A DNA stretch of 64,000 nucleotides from Pseudomonas sp. TCU-HL1 (GTDB taxonomy: Bacteria; Pseudomonadota; Gammaproteobacteria; Pseudomonadales; Pseudomonadaceae): contig NZ_CP015992.1 in NCBI RefSeq assembly GCF_001708505.1, forward strand, positions 1,302,001-1,366,000. Direction: 5' to 3'. The notes below the pieces were generated by a model, which ran no database searches, had not been told where the DNA came from, and saw only the letters and a list, made by a program, of their open reading frames with translations. Positions 7,633-16,258 of the stretch are shown here, one piece after another. Numbering within the stretch: position 1 is the stretch's first letter; each line of letters opens with the position of its first letter. The translations under genes were made by a program, and so were the position numbers.

Positions 7633-9651
7633 ATGACTCAGCAGCAAATCTCTTCCCCGCTAAGCTATTTCGACGCCATCAGGGCGGTTGGCACTCCAAT
7701 CCTCATAACGGGTGATGGAGCAGAGGCCGACGCTGATCGCCTGTTTGTGTCTCGGCGTTGGGCTGAGGCCAGGGAGATCTACTCGACCCTAGAGGTTGAT
7801 AGTCCCGCGCGGCGGGAGAAGCTGGCGTATTGCATACTCAGTTCGGGCGACTCTCTTACCATGGACCTGATGGGGCAGGGGATTGAAGAGGCTTCCCCCA
7901 ATGGCCTTCATCTGCACTTGTTAGGTGTTAGTCAAGCTGTACTGGCAGGTAATCGAACCCCTGAAACGAACAAGGCCTTGGTTGCTATTTACCTGCGTGC
8001 CAAGGAATGCAGTCTCGCTCGTCAAGAACTGGTGATGACGATTGTGGGTTGTGCCTACCTATTCCAGCGAATGAGCCCACGAGGGCTGGGCGTGGGGGAA
8101 AACGATCTCTTTGAATCGGCATGTGCTGACCTAGAGGCTCTTGATTCGTTGCATGCCTCGCCTTTGAGGCTGTACCCACTGCTGCAGGACTACTACCGCT
8201 CGCGCAACGATGCGGTTGCCGCCGCGGCCATAAAGGCCGAAATGAAAGAACGGCTGAGCGGGATTCAGCTTGATACCAGTCCCTTGCTGGCTCTCCCGTT
8301 CATAGTTGCTTATGAACTGGGCGATCCGGATGTCATGCGATCAGTCGTGGATAACCTTTGCAGGCGCTATGCAACGGATCCGCATCTTGAGGAAACCGTG
8401 TCCAATGCGGCGATCTACACCACATCGCCCATGCTTCTGGATTGTCTCCCAGCAGAGTTGAAACAGCGGAGTCTCAACCGGCCAGAAGTGAAATTGTTAA
8501 TGGCATTGCACGATAAGGATTCCAGCGCAGTGCTCCTGGCTGCGGACTTTCTCGCCACCGACAAATCCTATGATTCTTTGTGCAGGTCCTATTGCGTGGC
8601 TGAACCCCTGTTCCGGTACTTAGGCTTAGACCATGAGACGGGGCATTTCATAAATGGCTGTTGGGGCAGCATGTATTTCTGGGAGGCGAGCTTTGCTGAT
8701 CAACTGATCGAGTGGCTGCCAGCCGGCGCTGGCCGCAAGAAGCTTCTACTGACCTTTCTGCCTTTTGTTTGTATCGATTTGCCTGCTGATGTTGTGAAAG
8801 AGCTGGCTGAGCTCTTCGAAGAGAATCCATCCTATGACAGCTATTTAGAGCTGCCTAGCGCTGCCTTCGAGGTTCTGGACCCGCAGGTATTTGCACGGTT
8901 CCTGGTTGATGCTGGTCGGATGTCTCCCGATGAAGAATTCTACTTTGGCGGTGATGACTGGTCCTGGGATCGCTTCATCCCGGCGCTAAAGGTCGTCCTT
9001 CAAGCGATCGAGTCGGTGGAGCGGGAAGCTCTAGAGCGGCGCCTTGAGGGTTGGGGTGTTCCTGTTCATCCGACCCTTTCACAGAACCTCGCCGGCATGT
9101 ATTTGCCGGACGACGTGCGCAATGCTTTGGCTGTTCTTGAAGGTAGCCTGGCCAGCCTGGAGCCAGCTCAGTTGCCTTACCTGCAACTAGCACTGACCCG
9201 AATTGCCGGTGCTGTACCGGATCTGGTGTCTCCAGCCGTGTCCCATGATGTGTCGATAGTGGCTTACAACAAACTGATCAAGCCTCGATACCTAACTAAG
9301 GTGGGTGAGGATCGCATGCAGAAGCTGGCGAAGCGATATGGTGCGGCCGGCGTTCTGCGGGGGATTGAGGCGTTAATGACAAGTTCCGGTTTCGACAGCC
9401 AGGCTGAAAACGCCTTTGATGCCCTCTCGATGAAGCTGGTCGAGCTTCAGGGGACCCTGCAGCCCCGCAGGGCCTACTTGGCGGGTGTACTCCGGAAAAG
9501 GCTTCCCAAACTAAATACTCACTGGCTCGACCAGCAGGTGGTAGAGGCGATGAGGCGGGGCGTCGACATCGAGCAGATGATCGAGCTGGCCAAAGTCGTT
9601 ACTAGCTGGGATATGTGGTCCGATGGGATCGAGGATCTCAGGCCGTATTGA
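7633..9651 (+). CDS. Large helical protein of unknown function (possible defence partner)
   Basis: I do not recognise the family. With the ATG at 7633 the protein has 672 residues; a GTG at 7618 would add five. It has no signal peptide and no transmembrane span. The sequence is predominantly alpha-helical with repeating Leu/Ala-rich helix pairs through most of its length, like TPR or HEAT-type solenoids (for example ADRLFVSRRWAEAREIYS near the start, which reads like a TPR unit). No catalytic motif is apparent. The next gene starts 19 bases downstream and encodes a small nuclease-like protein, so the two probably form an operon. Confidence 0.75.
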   Translation: MTQQQISSPLSYFDAIRAVGTPILITGDGAEADADRLFVSRRWAEAREIYSTLEVDSPARREKLAYCILSSGDSLTMDLMGQGIEEASPNGLHLHLLGVSQAVLAGNRTPETNKALVAIYLRAKECSLARQELVMTIVGCAYLFQRMSPRGLGVGENDLFESACADLEALDSLHASPLRLYPLLQDYYRSRNDAVAAAAIKAEMKERLSGIQLDTSPLLALPFIVAYELGDPDVMRSVVDNLCRRYATDPHLEETVSNAAIYTTSPMLLDCLPAELKQRSLNRPEVKLLMALHDKDSSAVLLAADFLATDKSYDSLCRSYCVAEPLFRYLGLDHETGHFINGCWGSMYFWEASFADQLIEWLPAGAGRKKLLLTFLPFVCIDLPADVVKELAELFEENPSYDSYLELPSAAFEVLDPQVFARFLVDAGRMSPDEEFYFGGDDWSWDRFIPALKVVLQAIESVEREALERRLEGWGVPVHPTLSQNLAGMYLPDDVRNALAVLEGSLASLEPAQLPYLQLALTRIAGAVPDLVSPAVSHDVSIVAYNKLIKPRYLTKVGEDRMQKLAKRYGAAGVLRGIEALMTSSGFDSQAENAFDALSMKLVELQGTLQPRRAYLAGVLRKRLPKLNTHWLDQQVVEAMRRGVDIEQMIELAKVVTSWDMWSDGIEDLRPY

Positions 9652-9670
9652 GGATTTAGGGAGCTGAAGA

Positions 9671-10225
9671 ATGAAGCGGATCGAAAGGGACTTCATCGCC
9701 CTGTTCAATTGTCTCTGGTACCGGGATTTTCCGGTATCCATTGACGAACCTATAGCCAGTCGGTCCGACTGGACGATCCACCTAGGTCTTGTAGTCAGGC
9801 AATGCGCGACCCTTCTGGGCGCTAGAGCGCTCTTTGAGTTCGGCGGGCGAACTGACGCCGTCCTCCGCTATCCAGGCGGTGAGTACCTGACATTTGTTGA
9901 GTGGGAGTGGGTGCAGGCGCACAGTGGCATCAACGAATTCAAGAAGCTAACGGATCGTGCTGACCAAGCGGTTTTCCAGACCTTCATCGGATACACCAGG
10001 CTGGATACCCTCCAGAAGACCTTGTCAGTGATCGAGAGTGAATGGAGCCAACGTGTGAAGCCACTGCTTGCGTTCATGATCACCTACACAGTAGCGGGGC
10101 GAAAACGTTGCTTTGAGTCCCTCGATACCTACTACTTCGCCAGGGGGAAGTATCGCCGGGTTCGGCGCCAACCGGCCCTGCCTTGGATGGTCAATCGGCT
10201 GAACTTCATTAGCGAGGGTGACTAG
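9671..10225 (+). CDS. Small PD-(D/E)xK-like nuclease candidate
   Basis: A 184-residue protein starting after gggag with 7-base spacing, 19 bases behind the 7633 gene. The region RTDAVLRYPGG then EYLTFVEWEWV fits the PD-(D/E)xK core: Asp62 at the end of one strand and Glu77-Trp-Glu79 on the next, with an acidic residue in place of the usual Lys as in some restriction enzymes. A preceding Glu56 (LFEFGG) could complete the metal site. The rest is helical. No known restriction or toxin family was recognised. A nuclease role is inferred from this motif and from the coupling with a solenoid-like partner in an island. Confidence 0.6.
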   Translation: MKRIERDFIALFNCLWYRDFPVSIDEPIASRSDWTIHLGLVVRQCATLLGARALFEFGGRTDAVLRYPGGEYLTFVEWEWVQAHSGINEFKKLTDRADQAVFQTFIGYTRLDTLQKTLSVIESEWSQRVKPLLAFMITYTVAGRKRCFESLDTYYFARGKYRRVRRQPALPWMVNRLNFISEGD

Positions 10226-10822
10226 CCCGCAGTGCCTTGGCCTGGGTATCAAGGTCGACCACCAAGGTGAGGTATCGGGCTGTAATCCATTTTCTTTCTT
10301 GAGCAGAGCTGCTTGATGGTTGGGCGAGCAGGTGACGGGGTGCGGTTGCTTTAGAAACCTTGGCTACGGATTGGTATTGAACCGCGCTGATACCGTCCTC
10401 GAAACTCCTTTCGCCGCCATCGAGCAGGCGGTTATTCGGCCCACGGTCTAATTCTAAAGCCGGGCTGGCCGGGGTAATGTCTGTTCCAAACTGATCGCAA
10501 TGAGGAGTGTTAGGCACGCGCCAAAGCCAGAAATGGCGGGCGTTTGCGCTGTGCAAGGCACGCCTATGCATGCATTGAGTGCCGTCTCCAACCCCCGTAC
10601 AGACTGCTTTTCGGGCCAACGAAGTGCCGCCACCTTTTATCTTGCCCTCCGCTTTTTCTGTGCCTTTACGCTGCTGAGTTGGGTAATCAGGAGAGGCGGG
10701 ACGACGATTTCCACAGCCCTTGGTCGGCAGGCGAGGGCAGAAGTATCCGCAACCAGGTGGCCCGCCACTGCGCACGTCGCGTGCATGGAGTCGGCAGGCG
10801 GATCGACAGTGAAACGGCCAGC
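10226..10822. other. Non-coding or decayed stretch before traF remnant
   Basis: About 600 bases with no frame carrying both a ribosome site and recognisable content. A long minus-strand opening (10209-10964) runs through the traF remnant and is judged spurious. The segment lies downstream of traF, where Tn4371-like elements would carry further transfer genes; none is recognisable. Confidence 0.4.
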
Positions 10823-11283
10823 TCATCGACACGACTCCAGCCACAAGGGCTGCACCCGACCGATCACCGCGTCGGCAGATACAGGGCCGAAGTAGCGGCT
10901 GTCGAACGACGCCTGCCAGGCTGGTAGCGCGAGACCCTGAGGCGCTTGGCAACAAGGACGTCATCGATGCGCACCTGGCTGCCCCGTATGGACACCTGTT
11001 GTGGCGCCATCGTCGCCACGGTCTTCAACGGCGGCACGTTCGTCGGCAGTTAGCCGCGCTGCGCCGCCAGCGACCTAGCCTCCGGTGGCAGGCGAACCAG
11101 CGCCAGGTCTCCAGACGCCAACGAGTTGGCCGGTAAAATGCGGTACCAACCGACGGGCACGCTGTCGGAGACGTTGTAGATCAGCCGCGGTGGCGACGTC
11201 GCAATCGCTGCCCAACCCAGGGCAAATAAGCTGCAGGCGAGCACTCCCAGTGGCCAGTGCGCTCCGCGAGCACACAACGTCAT
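10823..11283 (-). pseudogene. traF: traF remnant (conjugative transfer signal peptidase, S26 family)
   Basis: TraF peptidases mature the conjugative pilin. The N-terminus is typical: a membrane anchor (WPLGVLACSLFALGW) and the catalytic Ser segment NVSDSVPVGWYRI. At about 11050 an in-frame TAA replaces the aromatic codon expected in RGYLP. Reading through it, translation continues with the Lys region PPLKTVATM and VRIDDVLVAKRL, then shifts frame with loss of some residues. It resumes as FDSRYFGPVSADAVIGRV and ends at 10823. The start (11283) overlaps the stop of the upstream parB-like gene by ATGA, preserving the parA-parB-traF order of Tn4371-like ICEs. Confidence 0.85.
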
Positions 11284-11522
11284 GGCGTAGCCTCCGGAAA
11301 CTGCCGCTCCAGCACTTCGCGCAGCATCTCCGCCATGGTCACGCCGCGGTCGAAGGTCGCCAGCTTGATCCGCGTGTGCAGCGCTGGCGTCACGTCCAGC
11401 GTCAGCCGGGCGCTGTAGCGCTCGGCCTTGCCGTGGTCGACGACGGCGCCCTGGAGTATCCAGGCTTCGGCCTGCGGATCGGTAAGCGGGCGTGCACCGA
11501 TACCGATGCGCTTGCCACTCAT
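11280..11522 (-). CDS. Small ParB-like/ribbon-helix-helix partition partner
   Basis: An 80-residue protein (MSGKRIGIGARPLTDPQAEA...). The C-terminal half (ARLTLDVTPALHTRIKLATF then GVTMAEMLREVLE) is a ribbon-helix-helix fold like those that pair with ParA in Tn4371-like elements, where the gene is often annotated parB. Its ATG overlaps the parA stop by four bases and its stop overlaps the traF start by four, so the three form one translationally coupled operon. It is the only intact frame of the three; with a broken parA it is unlikely to act in partition but may still bind DNA. Confidence 0.75.
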   Translation of the reverse strand: MSGKRIGIGARPLTDPQAEAWILQGAVVDHGKAERYSARLTLDVTPALHTRIKLATFDRGVTMAEMLREVLERQFPEATP

Positions 11523-12162
11523 GGCGACCACCTCAGCAACCCGTCCACCAGGCTGCTGACCTTGCGTGCGGGGGCGCTGTCCGGTGCCAGCTCGCGTGCC
11601 AGACGACCGGTCGCCATGCTCTCGGCGAAGACGATGCGCTGGCGTACTTCGGCCTGCAGCGCCGGTAGCGGTTGGTCGGCCAAGGCGCTGCGTGCTTCCC
11701 AACCGATCACCGTAGTGCTGACGCGGCGGTTGATGGCAAACGCCGCGCGCAGCGTGGGCCTGAACACCTGCGCTCCGCGGATCAGGTTGACCATCTCCGC
11801 GCTGGCCCACAGGTCTTAGGGGCTGGGCTGGACAGGAACCAGCACGCGATCTGCCGCCAGCAACGCCGAGCGGGCGAGGGCGGCGATGCGCGGTGGCCCG
11901 TCGATGATCACGTGATCGGCTCCACGAGCCAGCTCAGGCGCTTCCTGGTGCGGCGTCTCGCGTGCCAGGCCTACAGCGCTGAATAGCCTGGGTAAGCCCT
12001 GCTGGCTGCGCCGCTGTGTCCAGTCCAGTCCAGTGCCGAGCTTTGCGGGTAGGCATCGAGCAGGGTGACGTTCTGCCCTCGCAGGGCCAGTTCGCTGGTG
12101 ATATGTGTGCAGAGGGTGGTCTTGCCCACCCCACCTTTCTGGTTGAGCAGGGCGACGATCAT
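11519..12162 (-). pseudogene. parA: parA remnant (ParA-type partition ATPase, frameshift plus stop)
   Basis: ParA ATPases drive plasmid or ICE partition. Translation starts at 12162 with the deviant Walker A motif NQKGGVGKTTL, then VTLLDAYPQSSALDWT. Near 12020 the frame shifts, and similarity continues as VIIDGPPRIAALARSALLAA and VLVPVQPSP. At 11816-11818 a TAA stop stands where a Tyr codon is expected (PSPYDLWAS in relatives). After it the remaining third, LIRGAQVFRPTLRAAFAINR to LLRWSP, is intact down to 11519. Two independent lesions show that the gene is dead. It heads the parA-parB-traF remnant operon. Confidence 0.88.
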
Positions 12163-12302
12163 GGGCTGCTTCCCCGGCAAAAACACCCCGATCAGCACTT
12201 GTCCACAAACAGGCGCTACCCCAATAACAAGTTAGAGCTTTTAAGTTAGTTAAGTTAAGGGGAGCTGAAAGCCCCGTCAGCCTTGGCCTGCAGAGAATTT
12301 CG

Positions 12303-12366
12303 TGCGCCTGATAGCACGATGGGGATGCGCCTCATAGCACGACCCCTGTTGCGCCTGATAGCACGA
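12303..12366. repeat. Three 17-bp iteron-like direct repeats
   Basis: The unit tgcgcctgatagcacga lies at 12303-12319 and 12350-12366, and a copy with one change (tgcgcctcatagcacga) lies at 12326-12342. The 23-24 base periods place copies about two helical turns apart, as in iterons bound by RepA-type initiators. The parA remnant is adjacent. Confidence 0.8.
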
Positions 12367-12967
12367 CTGCATTCACAGCTTGTCCGCAAGTTATCCCCGT
12401 GCCGTCTACGGCACGCGCTGGAGATCCGGTCGCCTGGGGCATGAGCTGCGATGTTTCAGCGGTTTCCTAGGCTGGGGTTAGCGCCGATGATCGCCCTCCG
12501 GGCCTGTGCGTGTTTGCCGGAAACGGTCCAGGAGCGCGTTGAGGCGCTTCAGGCGACTTGGGGCGCAAAGATGGGGTAACGCGGCTGGAGCGTTCTAAGG
12601 GCCTCTGGAGGCGTTTCTGGCTGCTGTCGTTGAGCGTGGCTTAAGGGTGAACAGGCGGGCCTGACTGGTAGACCCTGGCCTGCTCGTGTGCGAGCTCGCG
12701 TCTCGCAGTCTCGCCCAACGGGCGGCATATGGCGTGTGTGGCTGCAGTCCCCGAAGGTGCGGTTCTACGGCTTTCTGCAAACCGGACAACCGCATCGGTG
12801 GGTTTCCGTAGATCCGTGGATACGTATCGACGGATTGGGGCAAAACCGTAAGGCCGTAACGGTCTCAAGCAACTGGCAGCACAACGCGGTTGCTCCAGGC
12901 TGATCGCCGGGTGCGCGCGCGCGAGCATCAGCCTTGCGGGTGCGGCGCGCGGCCGGCAGGGCAGGGG

Positions 12968-12998
12968 AAAAAAGGCACCGGGTTGCCCCGGTGCCTTC
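12968..12998 (-). terminator. Intrinsic terminator of ardA remnant
   Basis: On the minus strand, ggcaccgggg-caa-cccggtgcc is followed by a run of six T residues, a textbook intrinsic terminator directly after the ardA stop at 13007. Confidence 0.85.
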
Positions 12999-13006
12999 CG
13001 CTCGGT

Positions 13007-13120
13007 CTAGCGATTCCAGGACACGTGCAACTGCTCGAAATCGTTCTCCAGGGTGAACAGGTCACCGCCGTACTCCATGTCACGAGCCATGGCGCGGTAG
13101 TCGATGTACATGGCCGCTTT
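13007..13120 (-). pseudogene. ardA: ardA 3' fragment (antirestriction protein)
   Basis: The last ~37 codons of an ArdA-type antirestriction gene remain: AAMYIDYRAMARDMEYGGDL, then FTLENDFEQLHVSWNR and a TAG stop at 13007. The Tyr-Ile-Asp-Tyr...Ala-Arg-Asp pattern and the ending resemble the C-terminus of ArdA from conjugative elements, which mimics DNA to block type I restriction. The upstream part is replaced by the IS1182-type fragment, the junction lying near 13106-13125. Confidence 0.7.
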
Positions 13121-13545
13121 GGCAAAGGAGATTTCATCTATGACGCAGCCAAGAACGAGTACCGTTGTCCTGCCGGGCAAAGCCTGATCTTGCTTTTCTC
13201 ACCCGTCGAGAAAGGGCTAAAGCAGCATCGTTACTGGCGTTCGCATTGCCAGGGCTGTGCGTTGAAGGAGCGCTGCACACCCAGCACAGAGCGACGGGTG
13301 AGCCGCTGGGAGCATGAGGCGGGCTCAAGGCGATTGGACCAGACACCGAAGATGATGCGTATCCGCCGCCAGACAGTGGGGGCCTCATTCGGCACGCAGA
13401 AGGCCTGGATGGACGCCACCATTCCCTCACCCGAACGCTCGAGCGGGTGAGCACGGAGATGAGCCTGCATGTGCTCGCCTACAACTTCAAACGAGCGCTG
13501 AACCTGCTGGGCAATAGTGCGCTGATGGCCGACATTCGGCGATAG
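13106..13545 (+). pseudogene. IS1182-family transposase C-terminal fragment
   Basis: From GRFGKGDFIYDAAKNEYRCP through PAGQSLILLFSPVEKGLKQH and a CxxC-like cysteine cluster (CQGCALKERC) to RIRRQTVGASFGTQKAWM, this reads as the C-terminal half of an IS1182-type transposase. A frameshift near 13425 moves the frame, after which RTLERVSTEMSLHVLAYNF and a natural-looking C-terminus follow to the TAG at 13543-13545. The N-terminal half and the left terminal repeat are missing. The right edge abuts the 3' end of the CHASE kinase gene. Confidence 0.85.
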
Positions 13546-16018
13546 CCTGCAGCAGTTCCGGCTTGTCGATCGGCTTGGCGATAAAACCGTCAAGTCCATC
13601 GGCCAGATAACGCTCCCTGTCCCCCTCCATGGTGTGCGCGGTGACCGCCACCACCCTGGGGCAACGCTCTCCCAGCAGGGTGCGGATGTGCCGGGTCGCC
13701 TCCACCCCGGTCATCTGCGGCATGGAGATGTCCATCAGGATCAGGTCGAACGGTCGCTGCTGGACCAGCTCGATGGCCTGTGCACCACTGTCGGCATAGT
13801 GCAGTTCGTGCCCCAGGCCTTCGAGCAAGCACTCGATCACCAGTTGGTTGCTCGGCGAGTCATCCACCACCAGGATGCGCCGGCTCGCCTGTTCGTACGT
13901 TGCCGACGTGCTGTCCTGCGACTCGACAGGATCGGCGTCCGCGCAGTCCAAGGGCAGAGTGACGATAAAGCGCGCGCCGCCTAGCGGCGAGTCGTCGATC
14001 TCGATATCGCCGCCCATCATCCGCGCCAGGCGGCGGGAAATCGCCAGTCCCAGGCCGACCCCATTATGCTCGCGGGTGAGGGAATCGTCGCCCTGGGCGA
14101 AGGCCTCGAACAGCTGGCCGCGCCGGGCCGGCTCGATACCCGGCCCAGAGTCGTCGACGCAGAAGCGCAGAGGCAGCCGCCCCTCTGCCGCCGGCGCGGC
14201 AACGACGGACAGGCGAACCAAGCCAGCCGCAGTGAACTTCACCGCATTCGACAGCAGGTTAAAGAGTATCTGCCGCAGGCGCACGGCATCGCCCAGGCAC
14301 TGCAGCGGCAGCCCAGCGCCGGCCTGGTAGTCGAAGGCCAGACCCTTGCGCTCGCAGCTGGACTCGGCGTAGTTGAGCACCGGCTTCACCAGGTCGAGCA
14401 CGCGGAACGGAGCGACCTCCAGCTCCAGCTGGCCGGATTCGATGCGGGCCAGGTCGAGAATCTCGTTGACCAGCGACAGCAGGTGCTTGCCGGAACGGTT
14501 GGCCACCGACAACCGTCCCCGCTCCTCGAACGAGAGACGGGGGCTCGACTCGAAAGCGGAGAGGATGCCGATCACCACGTTGAGCGGCGTGCGCAGCTCA
14601 TGGCTGACCGTGGCCAGGAAGGCGCTCTTCGCCTCGTTGGAGGCGTCCGCGCGCCGCTTGGCCTCGGCGAGCTCGCGCTGCTTGGCCTTGAGGTCGCTGA
14701 TGTCGACGCGGATACCGGCCAGGCCGCCGTCGCGCATGCGCCGCTGGATGACGCGCAGCACCCGGCCATCGCTCAACTGCTCCTCATAGGATTCGCCACG
14801 CACATGCTGGTCCAGCTTGATCCCGAGCTGCCCGGCCATGTCCTTCGCGCCCTCGACGGCGGCGAACTGGCCCTGCTCGATGCCGTACTGGATGATATTG
14901 CTGGCCGAGTTGCCGGCGCGGATGGCCGGCGCACTGAGCGGGTAGGTACGGCGGAAGTTGGCGTTGCACAGCGCCAGCCGGTCCTCGGCGTCGAAGATTG
15001 CGAAGGCATCGGGAATGGCCTCGATGGCATCGACCAGGCGGTTCTCGCTGCAGCGCAGGTTGTCGGTGGCCTCGTCCACCATGCGCCGCAAGCGCGCCGG
15101 CAGGCGCAACAACGCATAGAAGCCGCCCGCCAGAAGCAACGCCAGGGCATAGAACAGCACACGCAGCTCCAGCCGGTGACTCCCCGCGACCAACCAACCC
15201 GAAGCCGGCACTCCGGCCAGCTGCCAGACGCCGCCGGGCAGCACCACGTCCATGGTTATCGGGGCATTGGTGAACACCTCGGGCTGGCCATACAGTTGCT
15301 CGCCGTCGGCCCCCAGGCCGTCCTTGCCGCGAATGGCGATCTCGATGTCGCCGGCGTCGCCCGCCGCCTGGCGCGCCCGCTCGACTATCGAATGCCAGTC
15401 GATCAGCACCGTGGCGAAGCCCCAGAATCGCTCCGGAACGCTCGCTCCGGCGTCGTCGTTGACGAAGATCGGGTAGCGGCCGATGATCGCCGTCCCCCCC
15501 TGGATCAGCTTGACCGGCCCGGCCACCCACAGCTGCCGTGTGTCGATTGCCCGTTGTGCGGCCTCGCGGCGGGTCGCGTCGCCCAGCAGGTCATGGCCGA
15601 TGGCACCCTTGTTGCTCTCGTACGGCCAGACATGGGTGACGATGCCGTCGGGCGCCAACTGAAGGCTCTTGATGTGCTGATCGTTGCCGGCCAGCTCCGC
15701 GGCGATACGCGCGAACAGGCGCTCGTCGATATCCGGGTTGGCCATCGGCAGGCCGATCAACCCCTTCACTTGGTACAGATCGCCATTGAGGTAGGACTCC
15801 AGCTGGGCGCGTACGATCGACAGTTGCTGCAGCACCGCCTGCTCCTCGGCCAGGCGGCTGGCGCGGGCGTCTTCCTGAAAGTAGGCATGTAGGGCAACCA
15901 GGTTGGCCGCCCCGAGCAGCGCCGCCAGGCAGACGGCGACCAGCCACTGCTGCCACCAGCGGCGCTGGGGCGCTTGGGCCGGCGGAGTGGCCAAGGGATC
16001 ACTGGCGGTGCTGGTCAT
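13487..16018 (-). CDS. CHASE-domain hybrid sensor histidine kinase (3' end altered)
   Basis: An 843-residue inner-membrane sensor. Order: TM helix about 27-47; periplasmic CHASE ligand-binding domain about 60-270; second TM about 287-305; PAS about 325-450; HisKA with the phospho-His in LATVSHELRTPLN; HATPase with DDSGPGIE and VGLGLAISR; and a receiver with Asp in LILMDISMPQMTG and Lys in FIAKPIDKP. The start at 16018 is chosen because a sigma-54 motif at 16052-16068 would put the transcript start near 16041, and an agagga site precedes this ATG. The last ~12 residues are read from the adjacent IS1182 fragment, so the native C-terminus, possibly an Hpt domain, may be lost. Confidence 0.88.
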   Translation of the reverse strand: MTSTASDPLATPPAQAPQRRWWQQWLVAVCLAALLGAANLVALHAYFQEDARASRLAEEQAVLQQLSIVRAQLESYLNGDLYQVKGLIGLPMANPDIDERLFARIAAELAGNDQHIKSLQLAPDGIVTHVWPYESNKGAIGHDLLGDATRREAAQRAIDTRQLWVAGPVKLIQGGTAIIGRYPIFVNDDAGASVPERFWGFATVLIDWHSIVERARQAAGDAGDIEIAIRGKDGLGADGEQLYGQPEVFTNAPITMDVVLPGGVWQLAGVPASGWLVAGSHRLELRVLFYALALLLAGGFYALLRLPARLRRMVDEATDNLRCSENRLVDAIEAIPDAFAIFDAEDRLALCNANFRRTYPLSAPAIRAGNSASNIIQYGIEQGQFAAVEGAKDMAGQLGIKLDQHVRGESYEEQLSDGRVLRVIQRRMRDGGLAGIRVDISDLKAKQRELAEAKRRADASNEAKSAFLATVSHELRTPLNVVIGILSAFESSPRLSFEERGRLSVANRSGKHLLSLVNEILDLARIESGQLELEVAPFRVLDLVKPVLNYAESSCERKGLAFDYQAGAGLPLQCLGDAVRLRQILFNLLSNAVKFTAAGLVRLSVVAAPAAEGRLPLRFCVDDSGPGIEPARRGQLFEAFAQGDDSLTREHNGVGLGLAISRRLARMMGGDIEIDDSPLGGARFIVTLPLDCADADPVESQDSTSATYEQASRRILVVDDSPSNQLVIECLLEGLGHELHYADSGAQAIELVQQRPFDLILMDISMPQMTGVEATRHIRTLLGERCPRVVAVTAHTMEGDRERYLADGLDGFIAKPIDKPELLQAIAECRPSAHYCPAGSALV

Positions 16019-16051
16019 GGGCGTGGTTTCCTCTGTCATGCAGAGGTACAT

Positions 16052-16068
16052 CGCAAAACGCAGGCCAG
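16052..16068 (-). promoter_or_regulatory. Sigma-54-like promoter of CHASE kinase gene
   Basis: The minus strand reads ctggcctgcgttttgcg: the -24 GG and -12 GC are separated by exactly ten bases. The predicted start lies about 23 bases before the ATG at 16018. Confidence 0.55.
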
Positions 16069-16218
16069 TTCTGTGACGCCTCGTGCGGCAGAGTGGCAGC
16101 GCCCCTAAGTCGTCGAGCGAAAACTTTAAGTGACTGAAATATATATATTTATTCGATTTTCTCGAATGGTCGGCGGCGATTTCGCCTGGCCTTCTCGACC
16201 TCCCCGGGCCAGGCGCGG

Positions 16219-16251
16219 TCAATTCGCTTCGCAAAATGCAAAGCAAATTGA
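16219..16251. promoter_or_regulatory. Enhancer-like site A (shared UAS)
   Basis: ttcgcaaaatgcaaagcaa at 16228-16246 sits inside an imperfect palindrome whose arms are tcaattcgc and gcaaattga. Similar elements occur near 21310, 31840 and 33607, each upstream of a sigma-54 motif. It probably binds the sigma-54 regulator encoded next to it. Confidence 0.6.
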
Positions 16252-16258
16252 CGAGCAT

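Larger units (their letters stand above)
12163..13006. other. Possible replication-origin remnant of ICE
   Basis: About 840 bases without a convincing gene, upstream of parA, where Tn4371-like elements carry repA. RepA is not recognisable. The segment contains three iteron-like repeats (12303-12366), two ttatcc/tgtccac-type DnaA-box-like sequences near 12196 and 12390, and an AT-rich tract ttaagttagttaagttaag (12240-12258). Together these look like what is left of an oriV. The part from 12600 to 12900 has only overlapping spurious frames. Confidence 0.45.

Noticed and set aside
10209..10964. 251-codon minus-strand frame across the traF relic
   Set aside because: Runs through the out-of-frame traF remnant and lacks a ribosome site; Cys/Arg-rich random-like composition.
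12303..12366. CRISPR array
   Set aside because: Only three short repeats with 6-7 base gaps; far too short for spacers and no cas genes nearby.
12890..13450. 186-codon plus-strand frame read as one gene
   Set aside because: Only the part after about 13106 resembles a transposase; the rest is antisense to the ardA tail and its terminator.
14066..15892. Plus-strand long frame over the CHASE kinase, and similar frames over other kinases
   Set aside because: Composition is that of antisense high-GC coding DNA, and the minus-strand genes have clear domains.
16019..16258. N-terminal extension of the CHASE kinase to 16258
   Set aside because: The extension crosses the sigma-54 motif, the AT-rich DNA and the enhancer-like site, and has no ribosome site.
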